From the NCBI GenBank assembly GCA_026874595.1, contig CM049311.1, positions 22,500,676 to 22,564,675 on the forward strand: a DNA stretch of 64,000 bases. The letters run 5' to 3'. A program made the position numbers and the translations under genes. The notes beneath the pieces were generated by a model. That model searched no databases and had not been told where the DNA came from. It saw only the letters and a program-made list of their open reading frames with translations. Shown here piece by piece: positions 48,225 to 57,480 of the stretch. This DNA comes from Sipunculus nudus. Its lineage: Eukaryota; Annelida; Sipuncula; Golfingiida; Sipunculidae. Each line of letters begins with the position of its first letter. Position 1 is the first letter of the stretch.

Positions 48225-50295
48225 TATAAATAAGCTGAAAATTCTCCCAAGAAATAAAGAAATGTATATTAGTGATCAAAACATAGTCCTTTGATTCATT
48301 TTCTTACTAATGCTGCAAGTGCTGCCACCATAACCCTCACTACAGGCTCCCTCTGGACACTTTCCAGTGTCCTTGTCACAGTCCCAGTTGTTGGCACAAT
48401 GACAGATGTTCTTACAGGCTAGTCCAAACTTACGGTGTCCACAAGCTGAAAGTTGCAAAAGCCTTTCCCGAGGTTAGCAAATAAAGAGAAACTTAAACGA
48501 ACATAATTTTGAAAATACATTTTGTTATATCGAAAACGGAAATTGCGATTGTTTGCATCCGATTACAAGAAACTTTGAATTCTGATGTTGAACGTTAACA
48601 AACACAAAATGTATGGCATCCGTACCATAAGCGTTTATCTGTAAAACAACAAATTACATTCGTTCATCTGTGGACGGTTTCTTTGATATCGCTGTTGATA
48701 CCACCACGAGTTTAAGCGATGATATCCAAAACAACTAGTAAATGGTTCAGTAACCTCAGATGAAGGGAGGGTTGTCTGTGATCTCGTCTCTTGAATTCGA
48801 AACGTTTAAAATAGTTGGTGAAGTGATCTCGAACAATATATAATATTTTTATCTGAGAAGCTACATCCATATCCACTGACTGGTGACAATGTTATAACAT
48901 GAATGTCTTTTGCGTAAACATTATGGTAAACATTATGGGGGAAAATGTATTGTGTAATATCAGAATTGTATTTTTGTGCTTGTAACACAAGACACCCTAA
49001 ATGGATCTCTCCAATATGATATTTATTATGTTTACATGATTGGAATGAAATGATTATAATAATATATATATTAATATAAAAAATAATCTAATTGTTTACA
49101 ATAACAACTGCTAGAATATCTGACAAAATTTTATTCCTCTATTTGTATAATTATATATAAATATATAAAACATCACGCTTTATACTTTCACATATTGTGT
49201 ATTTTGGTTTGCTTACATGGACGTTAGAACGAAATAACCTACTTCTTTTCTCGTAGCCGTATACCTGGACCTCACACAGCTGCAGCCGTCCCTGACCCTC
49301 TTGATCGGTAGACCCTTTATCATTAGTCCTCTGTATACTGACCCAGCTACCGACTAATGTACTGTTACACCTGAAGGTCTCCGTTACTCGTAGTTTTACC
49401 CAACCCGACTTGTATGCACAGTAGGCATGCTGTGTTATATCGCTGCTGTTACCGACACGGATGTAGAAATCTCTCAAACGCTCAACTGTAAAATATTAAT
49501 GCTTCTGATACTAAGAAATGATTTACAAACCTATTATGATTAATGTTATCATATGCTTATTCATATGTATATAGAATGGAAAATGTTTTTTTAATTAAGC
49601 ACCACTGCAATTTTTCGAAAAATACCCTCGAATTTTCTGTAAATAGAGGGTTTCGCTTTGTGGTGTTAATATTATATATATATATATTATATAATAAAAT
49701 AAAGCGGAAATTATTGACATCGTTACATAATAAAACAATTAAAGAGAATTTTAAATAAGAAAAATATTTACTGCAATATATGTTCTATAATAAAATTCAT
49801 GGCTTTGATCCTACGTAGACCGATTTCATAAACTGTAGCCGCCCATGTTTCAGGCCAATCGATATTTCAATTTATTTCAATATATTAAACATGTCTTTTA
49901 AGAGTTTATTTTACCAAAAGATTAAACTGCATTTCATAATTCTTCTTTAAGAATTGTGTTTAAAATAAATGTCTCATATATAAAAACGTATTTGCCTCCA
50001 CTGGAATAAGATTTATGGAGCCGAGTTAAGTGCGACTAAAACTTACAAGCATCTTCTTTACCACTGACGGTAATATTGACGATGACATAGAGTCTCTGTA
50101 GGTTCACCATCCACCAGGCGTCAGTGTCTGTATTGTGTTCAGTGGAAGCACATCCTTCTTCTGGTTCACCTAGAACACTATCTCTGCCGTCTACTGCCAG
50201 CCAGGCGGAGCTGTAGTAATGTCTGTCCGGGTGATACAAAGTACTCTTTTGATAAGCTGGCTTCCAGAGTGCCACATTGTCTATACAGCCAGATT
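35478..50295 (-). CDS. F-type lectin/EGF/FN3 single-pass receptor, 9 exons seen, 5' end missing
   Basis: Nine exons join with consistent phases: 50,295-50,047; 49,485-49,243; 48,445-48,308; 47,839-47,489; 47,047-46,971; 39,942-39,705; 37,037-36,809; 36,502-36,426; 35,662-35,478. All use GT/AG. The visible product is about 594 residues: F-type lectin (F5/8C-like) domain ~1-165, EGF ~165-210, FN3-1 ~212-327, FN3-2 ~328-432, stalk, TM helix ~483-507, short cytoplasmic tail ending GRT. The tail carries YESV, YVNV, YETL and YAKL. A cell-surface glycan-binding or adhesion receptor signalling through phosphotyrosine is the likely role; this is inferred. The signal-peptide exon, which must lie above 50,295, was not identified. 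No kinase or phosphatase domain follows: the stop codon is in the last exon. A broken partial paralogue lies at 14,166-16,469. Confidence 0.85.
35685..35712. repeat. (ATT)n microsatellite in an intron
   Basis: About nine ATT units in the intron between exons H and I. Confidence 0.9.
36426..36502 (-). CDS. Receptor exon H: basic juxtamembrane tail
   Basis: 77 nt. Acceptor AAAACTAG, donor ACAG/GTACAT. It encodes RLKKGTKKNPSTKTDMRAV, a positively charged stop-transfer sequence directly after the membrane helix, as expected for a type I topology. Phases fit both neighbours. Confidence 0.8.
36809..37037 (-). CDS. Receptor exon G: Ser/Thr-rich stalk and transmembrane helix
   Basis: 229 nt. Acceptor ATGATCATAG, donor CTG/GTACGT. 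It encodes a Ser/Thr/Pro-rich juxtamembrane stalk, likely O-glycosylated, and then a ~24-residue hydrophobic helix (GIIAGSVISVVFLIIII plus TLLVYIW). The first codon is completed by the last base of exon F. Confidence 0.85.
37038..39704 (-). other. Intron of the receptor gene (2.7 kb), mostly repeats
   Basis: Contains the ~330-bp tandem repeat listed separately. The rest is AT-rich with no exon-like frame that I could recognise. Confidence 0.55.
37660..38730. repeat. Degenerate ~330-bp tandem repeat (about 3 units)
   Basis: Recurring landmarks: GCGCCCCCTAG (37,911 and 38,244), CTGCAAAACTGTG (about 38,005, 38,337 and 38,664), and GGAGGAAACCCAG/GGAGAAATCCCAG. Offsets are about 330 bp. Short CAGACAGACAGA runs occur within it. 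Confidence 0.7.
39705..39942 (-). CDS. Receptor exon F: remainder of FN3 domain 2
   Basis: 238 nt after a 7-kb intron. Acceptor TTATTTTCAG, donor ACAG/GTATTC. Peptide: MSYKKVDIG, FRPEERRVQVFINATCM, KKHEIRLKVYNDADRW and ITIFMPVT. The ending matches FN3 F/G strands. The ATG at its first base is internal, not a start. Confidence 0.82.
41112..41172 (-). repeat. tRNA-like SINE head, minus strand
   Basis: On the minus strand, an A-box-like TGTCTCAGCGGTAATGGCA (about 41,150-41,168) is followed by a B-box-like GGGTCCGAAGCC (about 41,116-41,127), spaced as in tRNAs. No acceptor stem, tail or flanking repeat was established. Confidence 0.45.
42188..42229. repeat. (AC)n/(AT)n microsatellite
   Basis: A short CA run leads into an AT run of about 40 bases. 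Confidence 0.85.
42253..42310. repeat. Imperfect inverted repeat (hairpin)
   Basis: ACTTCGCTAATTAATGGGTT is mirrored about 16 nt later by its reverse complement with about two mismatches (ending TAAGCGAAGT). It may be an end of a small non-autonomous element; no element body was identified. Confidence 0.6.
42680..42745 (+). repeat. Possible tRNA-derived fragment
   Basis: GTAAGTGGTAGTGCAG is A-box-like, and GGTTTAATTCCC about 30 nt later is B-box-like. The fit is weaker than at 450 or 41,112. Confidence 0.28.
43408..43485. repeat. AT-rich microsatellite
   Basis: Interrupted and then pure AT dinucleotides in the large intron. Confidence 0.85.
45778..46190. repeat. 33-36-bp minisatellite in intron (about 12 units)
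   Basis: Units of the form GGAGATCGATGGAAACTGAC + TGAGGTGGCAGAA repeat in tandem with substitutions and length changes. The sequence is unrelated to the 33-bp array at 2.4-4.3 kb although the period is similar. Confidence 0.8.
46971..47047 (-). CDS. Receptor exon E: start of FN3 domain 2
   Basis: A 77-nt exon with acceptor TTTCTTTTAG and donor AAG/GTAATA. It reads PEKPVITEITAQRVTGG then MLVRFK, a typical FN3 A/B-strand opening. Entry phase 1 matches exon D; exit phase 0 matches the next exon. It is too short to stand out as an open frame. Confidence 0.8.
47489..47839 (-). CDS. Receptor exon D: fibronectin type III domain 1
   Basis: 351 nt, one complete FN3-like domain in a single exon. Acceptor TTGTTCAAG, donor GTAAGT. 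Peptide landmarks: LPKLYW, YQFKKGPYAY, WDHMATF, YYLNYTMRVVPWY and FTVRTDC. The exon at 14,166-14,516 is its disabled copy. Confidence 0.85.
48170..48220. repeat. (CT)n/(AT)n microsatellite in intron
   Basis: A CT run passes into AT dinucleotides in the intron between exons C and D. It is homologous in position to the microsatellites of the pseudogene locus (about 14,780-14,890). Confidence 0.85.
48308..48445 (-). CDS. Receptor exon C: EGF-like repeat
   Basis: 138 nt, phase 1 in and out. Acceptor AACTTTCAG, donor GTAAGA. Eight cysteines are spaced as in MEGF/laminin-type EGF repeats (CGHRKFG, CKNICHC, CDKDTGKC, CSEGYGGSTC). Confidence 0.88.
49243..49485 (-). CDS. Receptor exon B: second half of F-type lectin domain
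   Basis: 243 nt, phase 1 in and out. Acceptor TTTTACAG, donor GTAGGT. Peptide: RLRDFYIRVGNSS, YCAYKSGW, TFRCNSTLVGSWVSI and QLCEVQVYGYE. The last motif is the hallmark C-terminus of F-type lectin domains. Apparent extension past the donor is intron. Confidence 0.88.
50047..50295 (-). CDS. Receptor exon A: first half of F-type lectin domain
   Basis: 249 nt, entry and exit phase 1. Acceptor ATCATACAG, donor GTAAGT. The peptide shows the family's start pattern (GCIDNVALWKPAYQKST), then AVDGR, GCAST, DTDAWWMVNL and VIVNITVSG. Fucose-binding residues could not be confirmed by eye. The exon upstream must supply the signal peptide and one nucleotide of the first codon. Confidence 0.88.
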
Positions 50296-50835
50296 CTGTA
50301 TGATAAGAAAACTCATATTACTGTATAAAATCGACTTACTTAGCATTCCCCATAGACATTCCAAATATGTCAATATAAATAAACTAAATAAATGAATACA
50401 TTTATGAATTAACTACTAGATATATATTGGATTTAAAAGTAAAATCAAAAGAAGGGTCTTAATATGGACAAAGTGAAAATATGCGTAAGATAATATACCT
50501 TATATTTGCAGTACCTAAATGTTTTCGTTTGATTAAATTGCTAATTCTATATTTATTATAATCTTAAAATTATTTAGATTATAATGTCGGAATTACTTCT
50601 CATGGATTTTCGAACTTTAGTGTGTGCATCGAATACGTAAGCGAAGGGTTGATATTAGTAAACGGTTAACGCAAATTAGTTCTAGCATTATCAAGATAAA
50701 TAGCTTTGAAAATGAAACGGTGTTGACAACACATTAAAGTGACTGCGGATCTGAAGATCGAGACCCATGCATGAAGTATGTTACATGTATCTGTTTAATT
50801 TGCATGGCTTGACATGTGTCTGTCGTTCTGATTCG

Positions 50836-51549
50836 TGTTAGGCACTAGCCCTTTGCGTTTCTATGGGAACCGAACTGGTTGAACTCAGGCTTGCTGAATG
50901 TTGGGACACGGCCTGTTCTTTGTGGTCTAAATTGTTCAAGTTCGTTCTTTAGAATATTCCGGACTAGAAGCTTTGGTACTTCGGGGAAAAAGCTATAAAT
51001 AGGGGCTGTGTTTGGAGCCGAAAGAGAGAAAAAAATACCAGCGGGCACTAAATGGTGCGCCTTTCTCGTCAGCCTTAGGACCTACTCCGATAATTGCACA
51101 GTTACAGATATTCTGTGGATTTTATACAAACTTTATACAGATTTTATATAGATCGTATTCAGTTTGCCTTTGGAATTTTACCTAAACTTCACTTCTGAAT
51201 TACAACACAGATTGTCTTCGAGATTTAATTGGACCATTCACCGGGAAGATTTACTTGAGCTGTTCACGTGGATTATTTGTGCTAAAATACTCTTGTTGGA
51301 CTGTGACCCCCCTGGTTACAGTTGTGGTATCCAGGAATCAAATCCTAGGACTCTGGCGATGTACATTGTTTTATCATTGTTTTGTCTTAAATACTGTGTA
51401 ATAGTATTGTTTTAAGTATTGTAATGTTAGGATTGTAGTAAGAATAAATTATAATTATTTGTTAACAAAAAACCACTGACTTCTTTATTCCCCTAGATAT
51501 TTCACGCTGTCTTGTGTTGCGGAATATAATTTCTTTTGTCTCCGTAACA
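50836..51549 (+). mobile_element. LTR-like sequence (solo LTR or lone 5' LTR)
   Basis: A 714-bp stretch starts TGTTAGG and ends CGTAACA, giving a perfect TGTTA/TAACA terminal inverted repeat. Inside are a TATA box (CTATAAAT, about 50,993-51,000) and, about 445 nt later, AATAAA (51,443-51,448), the promoter/poly(A) order of an LTR. The flanking 5-mers (ATTCG, AGGGT) do not match, and no second LTR or coding internal region was found. Confidence 0.6.
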
Positions 51550-52255
51550 AGGGTTTGTGCTGGTCAATGTATCGTGATTTGGTCTGTATTAGGTTCTGAA
51601 ACTAGTAATACTCACTTATGCGATGCGGATATAGTTCAGACAGGTACAAAAGTACAAAGAAGAGACAACATGTTGCCCAATGGAAGTAAAAGTGGATTTA
51701 TTTATAGGGTATTTTTCTGCAGCACCTGAAGTAATCAGACAGGCACAGTGGAACCTCTCCTTAGGGCACCTCCTACTTACAGCCACTTGCGGGCAGTCCC
51801 TTGAAAGTAGGTGCCTAAATATATGACCTCCCTACCAAGAGTACCTCTCTATTGCCGTTACAATGTCCGGTCTCGTCAATGTCAATAACAGGTGTTGTTT
51901 TAATATTTTGTTATGCTCACCTCTGTCCAAAATTGCCCAGTCTTTTATTTTCATGTAGTTTTGCTGTGTTATTGAATAAATAGAATCAGGGTTGATATGG
52001 GTAATTAAAATCGGCTGTCAAAGATAATAAAATCTCCGGCCCACCGTTACGCCAATGTTTCAGCCCGAATTGTTTCTTCCAACCGTGTTAGCCTCATCTT
52101 CAACGTTTTAAGTTCAAGAATGTATTCAGCATCTTGTCAAAGTTTGAGGGTACATTTTTTTTTTTACACAAAATGCCACTGCGTTTCCGCTTAAGGTGGG
52201 CGTCTTGTCCTGCCCTACCCTACTCCAGTAATTGTTTGTCATTATTAATACGTGC
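51550..52255. other. Intergenic, no gene seen
   Basis: Might include internal sequence of the adjacent LTR element, but no gag or pol frame is visible. Confidence 0.4.
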
Positions 52256-52261
52256 TATAAC

Positions 52262-52347
52262 CTGGTTTGTCTTTTTTTGTGATACTTGCTAGGAAGAATC
52301 GTTCTAATATGCCTTTATATGGCGTGATCTCGAGCACGCTTCAAATG
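52262..52347. repeat. Partial copy of dispersed repeat R212 (3' part)
   Basis: CTGGTTTGTCTT through CACGCTTCAAA and a poly-C tract recurs at 52,592-52,690, 330 bp downstream, with a few differences. Confidence 0.8.
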
Positions 52348-52442
52348 AGCCCCCCCCCCCCCACCCCCCGACGTCGTCCACGAGAGTGAAATCAGGTACT
52401 TGCGCTAAATTCCTCAGAAATCGGTAATTATAGGCAGTCTCG

Positions 52443-52653
52443 GTGACAGAACAATTGACAAAACTAAGTTAAATTTGTTTACAGATTTAACTTCCGTTAT
52501 GTAGTGCCTTGATCATATTTTAACCGTTTTTGTTATTGGCTTAACATTACGCCACTCGTGACCAATGATCACCATGTAATAAATTGTTCCCCTACTACTG
52601 GTTTGTCTTATTTTGTGATACTTGCTAGAAAGAATCGTTCTAATATGCCTTTA
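52443..52653. repeat. R212 direct repeat, copy 1
   Basis: About 211 bp from GTGACAGAACAATTG to TCTAATATGCCT, near-identical to 56,637-56,848 with only a few substitutions. The two copies bracket a ~4-kb repeat cassette. Confidence 0.9.
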
Positions 52654-52684
52654 TATGGCGTGATCTCGAGCACGCTTCAAAAGA

Positions 52685-52717
52685 GCCCCCCCCCCCCCCC
52701 AAAAAAAAAAAAAAAAA
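52685..52717. repeat. Poly-C then poly-A tract
   Basis: A run of about 14 C followed directly by about 17 A. The related copy at 52,350 has C-runs without the A-run. Confidence 0.85.
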
Positions 52718-53269
52718 CTGAACCGTCAGTCGGCACTGCATTTTCACTGTGACCGTATGACTGCAGTTTATCTCATGAGGCCTTCTGAACATAAAACACA
52801 AATGACCATATCACGTGCTCGTTGAGAATGTAAAAATATATCTGATTGTCTGAGGACCGTAGCAGCGTCACCGCTGCCAGGAAGCAGACGCGGCAGGAGA
52901 GACCGTTCCAGAGATGAAAAGCAATAAAACAAACGGGGAGTCTTACATCCTATTTATGCTAGAAATGTTTTAATTTTGTTTAAACTGGCATTATTTAAAC
53001 CTGTTTATATAAACTCGCGCTTGAAATTCACATTTTATCGCTCAAAGCACGTCGGCCCACGGAGGGGCGGGTAGTTCAAAGGAAATTGCATGGAACTCCT
53101 CAATTAGGTAAATTACCAATGTTTTAAAACATTTATGACAAATTTGGATTTTTATTTTCATTTCAGTACATCAGTACTGTTTCAAGCTGGAAAATTTTGG
53201 ATATTCAATGTGTAATTGTGCTAATCAATGGTCATACCGAGTGCACACCTGATACATGTCACACCTGGA

Positions 53270-54660
53270 TTTTTTACCTGTGCAGGTGATTGACCAACTG
53301 AACAGCATTTAATATTTTTTTTGTATGAAACGTTCACAGCCAGAGTAAAAACTTTTCTAGATTTTCATGAAAACTAATTAGATTTGCCATTTTTTGTCTA
53401 CCTGCACAGGTGAAAATATATTAATTTAGGATGTAAAGGTAAGCACATAATCAGTGCAGTTTGCAGCGATAATTCATACATTTTGCGCAAAAATAAAGAT
53501 TATTTTGGTGATGTCCCTTATAACATGTATAATTTTAAAATTTAATTTAAAAAATGAGATGTTACCTTAATTTACCTGAACTCACCTGTGCAGGTGAGCA
53601 TATGTTACAGGTAGTAGTTGTCAAAATTGAAATACGCAACTGGCGTGGCTGTGCCATTGATTGAAAGATAGTTTGTGCATATTGTTTTGGCTACTTTTAA
53701 AAAATTTCCTTCCCAGTCTTCAACTGAGAAGTAGTCTTTATTGTCGGTACTGGCAAAAGTAATTAAATCCTTTTAAGATGAAAGGTATTATTACAGGTAA
53801 CCCAATAAATTGTGCAGTTAGGCCCAGTAATTCATATAATGTACACATGCCACACAAAATTAAGATTTATTCTGTCGGTATCCCTTATTACTTGTATAAT
53901 AATACATGATAATTTACCTGTGTTGACCTGAGCCCACCTGTACAGGTGAGTATATTTTTATGTGTTACCATAACCAAAATTATCAATTTATATTCTACGT
54001 CTCTAAAATCAAAATATAATATGTTTTGACATAGTTGACACTTGTTCATCCATATTCGTCTTTGGCACTAATCAGCATGATTTTGTCTCTGCCATAGGTA
54101 ATTAGATCAGTTGAAGAACAAAGGTATTCACATAGGTAACTTAATTACTGTACTTAATAGCACCTGTTCTTATATCAAAAGTGAATTATACAGTCAATAA
54201 ATGGAAATGGTATTAATTTATAGTTACTGTAATGATGAACAAGATGTTTGCGTACACATTCAGAAAAGAAAAATAATTTACCTATACTTACCTTTACTTT
54301 CCTGTGCAGGTAAACATACGTGTTATATTTTAACAGAGTCCTAGAATATGCTTCTTGGGTCAGCAAGCTTTTCAGGTGAAAAATATTTGATTTTCACTGT
54401 AAAATCCAATTTTATTTGCATATTCTGTTTTTTTTGGTGATTCCCTTTCCATAAATAAAACAAATCATTTACAATTTTACTTACCTTTAAATAATAATTA
54501 CCTTTGAGTAAAAAAAATCCTTATATTTCCCTTTTTTGATCAAATGGTAAATGGGTTACCTGAACAAGATAAAAGGGTCACTTCGGTGAAATACCAGTGA
54601 GCAGAAATGCAGGTATTACAGATTTACCTATTGTTACCTGTATTAACCTAACTTACATAC
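53270..54660. repeat. Degenerate ~350-bp repeats with CACCTG/CAGGTG palindromic core
   Basis: Cores at about 53,276, 53,400, 53,583, 53,935 and 54,301 carry CCTG + 2 nt + CAGG. 53,935-53,948 (CACCTGTACAGGTG) is a perfect palindrome. The last three are spaced 352-365 bp apart, and flanking phrases (TTACCTG..., GTTACAGGTA, ATCCTTTTAAGATG-like) also recur, indicating an old tandem array. Confidence 0.55.
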
Positions 54661-54869
54661 ATATGAGAAGGTATGCAGAAAAAAAATATAATTGACATAA
54701 AGGAAATATACCTTACAGTAAATGCAGAAAATGTCACAAAGATACCTTGAAAGGGACTGAGTTAATGTGTCTTATATGGATTCATGTCAAAATGTGGGAA
54801 AAAAATGCAAAATTAATCTGAACAGTAGGAGTGTCACAAGCCCCCAGCCGAATCTGAACAGTAAAGGGT

Positions 54870-56614
54870 TAATATATGCTATATTCAGGATACGGGTGGC
54901 CCTACCCTTCGACCATGAAATACTCATGTAAATGTTTTTCACTATTGATATATGCTATATCCGGGATACGGGTTACCCTAACCCTTCGGGCATGAAATAC
55001 TCCTGTAAGTGTTTGTCACTATCAATATATGATATATCCGGGATACGGGTTACCCTAACCATTCGGGCATGAAATACTCCAGTAAGTGTTTGTCACTATT
55101 GATATATGCTATATCCGGGATACGGGTTACCCTAACCCTTCGGGCATGAGATAATCAAGTAATTTTTTTGTCCCTATTGATATATGCTATATCGGGGATA
55201 AGGGGTACCCTAACGCTCCGGGCATTAGATACCCCAGTAGATGTTTGTCATTATTAATATGTGTTATATCCGGGATACGGGTAACCCTAACCCTTCGAGC
55301 ATGAAATACTTCAGTAAGTGTTTGTGACTATTCATATATGCTATATCCGGGATACGGGTTACCCTAACCCTTCGGGCATGAAATACTCCTGTAAGTGTTT
55401 GTGACTATTCATATATGCAATATCCGGGATACGGGTTACCCTAACCCTCGGGCATGAAATAATCCAGTAAATTGCTGTCCCTATTGATATAAGCTGTATC
55501 CGGGATGCGGGTTACCCTAACCCTTCGGGCATGAAAAACTCCTGTAAGTGTGTGTCACTGTTAATATATACTATATCCAGGATAGGGGTTAGCCTAACCT
55601 TTCGGGCATGAAATAATCCCGTAAGTGTTTGTCACTATCAATATATGCTATATCCGGGAAATGTTTGTCATTATTAATATATGCTATATCATGGGTACGG
55701 GTTACCTGAACCCTTCGGGCATGAAATACTCCTGTAAGTGTTTGTCACTATCAATATATGATATATCCGGGATACGAGTTACCCTAACCCTTCGGGCATG
55801 AAATACTCCAGTAAGTGTTTGTCACTTTTGATATATGCTATATCCGGGATACGGGTTACCCTAACCCTTCGGGCAAGAGATAGTCAAGTAATTTTTTGTC
55901 CCTATTGATATATGCTATATCGGGGATACGGGGTACCCTAACGCTCCGGACATTAGATACCCCAGTAGATGTTTGTCATTATTAATATGTGCTATATCCG
56001 GGATACGGGTAACCCTAACCCTTCGGGCATGAAGTACCCCAGTAATTGTTTGCCATTATTAAAATGTGCTATACCCTAACCCTTCGAGCATGAAATACTC
56101 CAGTAAGTGTTTGTGACTATTCATATATGCTATATCCGGGATACGGGTTACCCTAACCCTTCGGGCATGAAATACTCCAGTAAGTGTGTGTGACTATCAT
56201 TATATGCTATATCCGGGAAATATTTGTCATTATTAATATATGCTATATCATGGGTACGGGTTACCTGAACCCTTCGGGCATGAAATACTCCAGTAAGTGT
56301 TTGTCACTATTAATATATGCTATGTCCAGGAGACGGGTTACCCTAACCCTTCGGGCATGAAGTACTCCAGTAATTGTTTGTCATTATTAATATGTGCTAT
56401 ATCTGGGATACAGGTTACCCTAAACCTTCGGGCATGAAATACTCCAGTAAGTGTTAGTGACTATTCATAGATGTTATATCCGGGATACGGGTTACCCTAA
56501 CCCTTTGGGCATGAATTACTCCACTTAGTGTTTGTCACTGTTAATATATGCTGTATCGGGGGTACAAGTCCCTAACCCTTCTGGCATGAAACACTCCAGT
56601 AAGTCTGTGTCACG
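54870..56614. repeat. 77-bp satellite array, about 22 monomers
   Basis: Monomers contain ATATATGCTATATCCGGGAT, then ACGGGTTACCCTAACCCTTC, then GGGCATGAAATACTCCAGTA and GTGTTTGTCACTATTAAT-like sequence. Measured period between adjacent units is 77 bp. Some monomers are truncated (about 55,650, 56,070 and 56,220) and longer variants share ATCATGGGTACGGG, hinting at a higher-order arrangement. The reverse strand of the core reads AAGGGTTAGGGTAACCC, close to the TTAGGG telomere repeat. Confidence 0.92.
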
Positions 56615-56636
56615 CGATGTGGCAAGCTATGCAACG

Positions 56637-56848
56637 GTGACAGAACAATTGACAAAACCAAGTTAAATTTGTTTACAGATTTAACTTCCGTTATGTAGTG
56701 CCTTGATCATATTTTAACCGTTTTTGTTATTGGCTTAACATTACGCCACTCGTGACCAATGATCACCGTGTAATAAATTGTTCCCCTACTACTGGTTTGT
56801 CTTATTTTGTGATACTTGCTAGAAAGAATCGTTCTAATATGCCTCCGC
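56637..56848. repeat. R212 direct repeat, copy 2
   Basis: Near-identical to 52,443-52,653. It is cut exactly at the inner end of the right inverted arm, sharing GCCT with the arm's first bases. Confidence 0.9.
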
Positions 56849-57115
56849 ACTGACTTTCAATTTCAAATATTACAAAACATTAAACAATTCAAAGAAATTA
56901 TATCAATAATCATAAATAAATTTCAACAAATTCTCAAGAAGCAAATTTCCTGACAGGATGTTAGCCCTCAAACGGCTTAATCAATCATGGCACACTCGCC
57001 ATCCAATGTCACACCAGTAAAGACGTGAACGTTCAGTCGAAGAAACTGGCTGAACTCATATATACTTAAACACGTGGACTCTAAAAGAAAAATAAGTTCT
57101 GTGTAAACAAAACAA

Positions 57116-57139
57116 TATATATATATATTTATATATATA

Positions 57140-57185
<46 letters not shown>
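57116..57185. repeat. (AT)n microsatellite in right arm
   Basis: AT run interrupted by TTT, equivalent to 31,051-31,111. Confidence 0.85.
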
Positions 57186-57189
57186 GTAA

Positions 57190-57327
57190 TAAGTGGTATG
57201 GCCGTGTTAGTCTGTAGTTGAAGCGAAAGTTAAGATAAACAGTGAGCCTTTTAGATGGACTAACTAGTTTATTAACACACGAGCTTTCGAAGTACAAAGA
57301 CTTCTTCGTCAGGAGTTAATTAAGTGG
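57190..57327. mobile_element. Short insertion (~124 bp) flanked by TAAGTGG
   Basis: TAAGTGG occurs at 57,190-57,196 and 57,321-57,327. The left arm has this heptamer once (CCACTTA). The body contains CCGTGTTAGTCTGTAG, GACTAAC and CGAGCTTTCGAAGT, followed by CTTCTTCGTCAGG, wording I associate with dispersed short repeats in several animal genomes. Class not determined. Confidence 0.5.
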
Positions 57328-57395
57328 GAACGTGTACAGAGATTTTATATAATGGAACGACAATGTATAGAGTCCATAATGCAAGAAACATTGTC

Positions 57396-57480
57396 TTTAC
57401 ATGCTGATTGGATATTTAGTAATATTATAACCATGATGCCCATGGTTATAATATTACTAAATATCCAATCAGCATGTAAA
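57396..57480. repeat. Perfect 40-bp inverted repeat with 5-nt loop
   Basis: 57,396-57,435 and 57,441-57,480 are exact reverse complements around ATGCC. Such perfection implies recent origin or constraint. An open frame crosses it (57,352-57,837) but has no domain. Confidence 0.95.

Noticed and set aside
52443-56848. R212 pair as LTRs of a retrotransposon
   Set aside because: The copies lack TG/CA ends, primer-binding site and any gag/pol between them; the interior is satellite and degenerate repeats.
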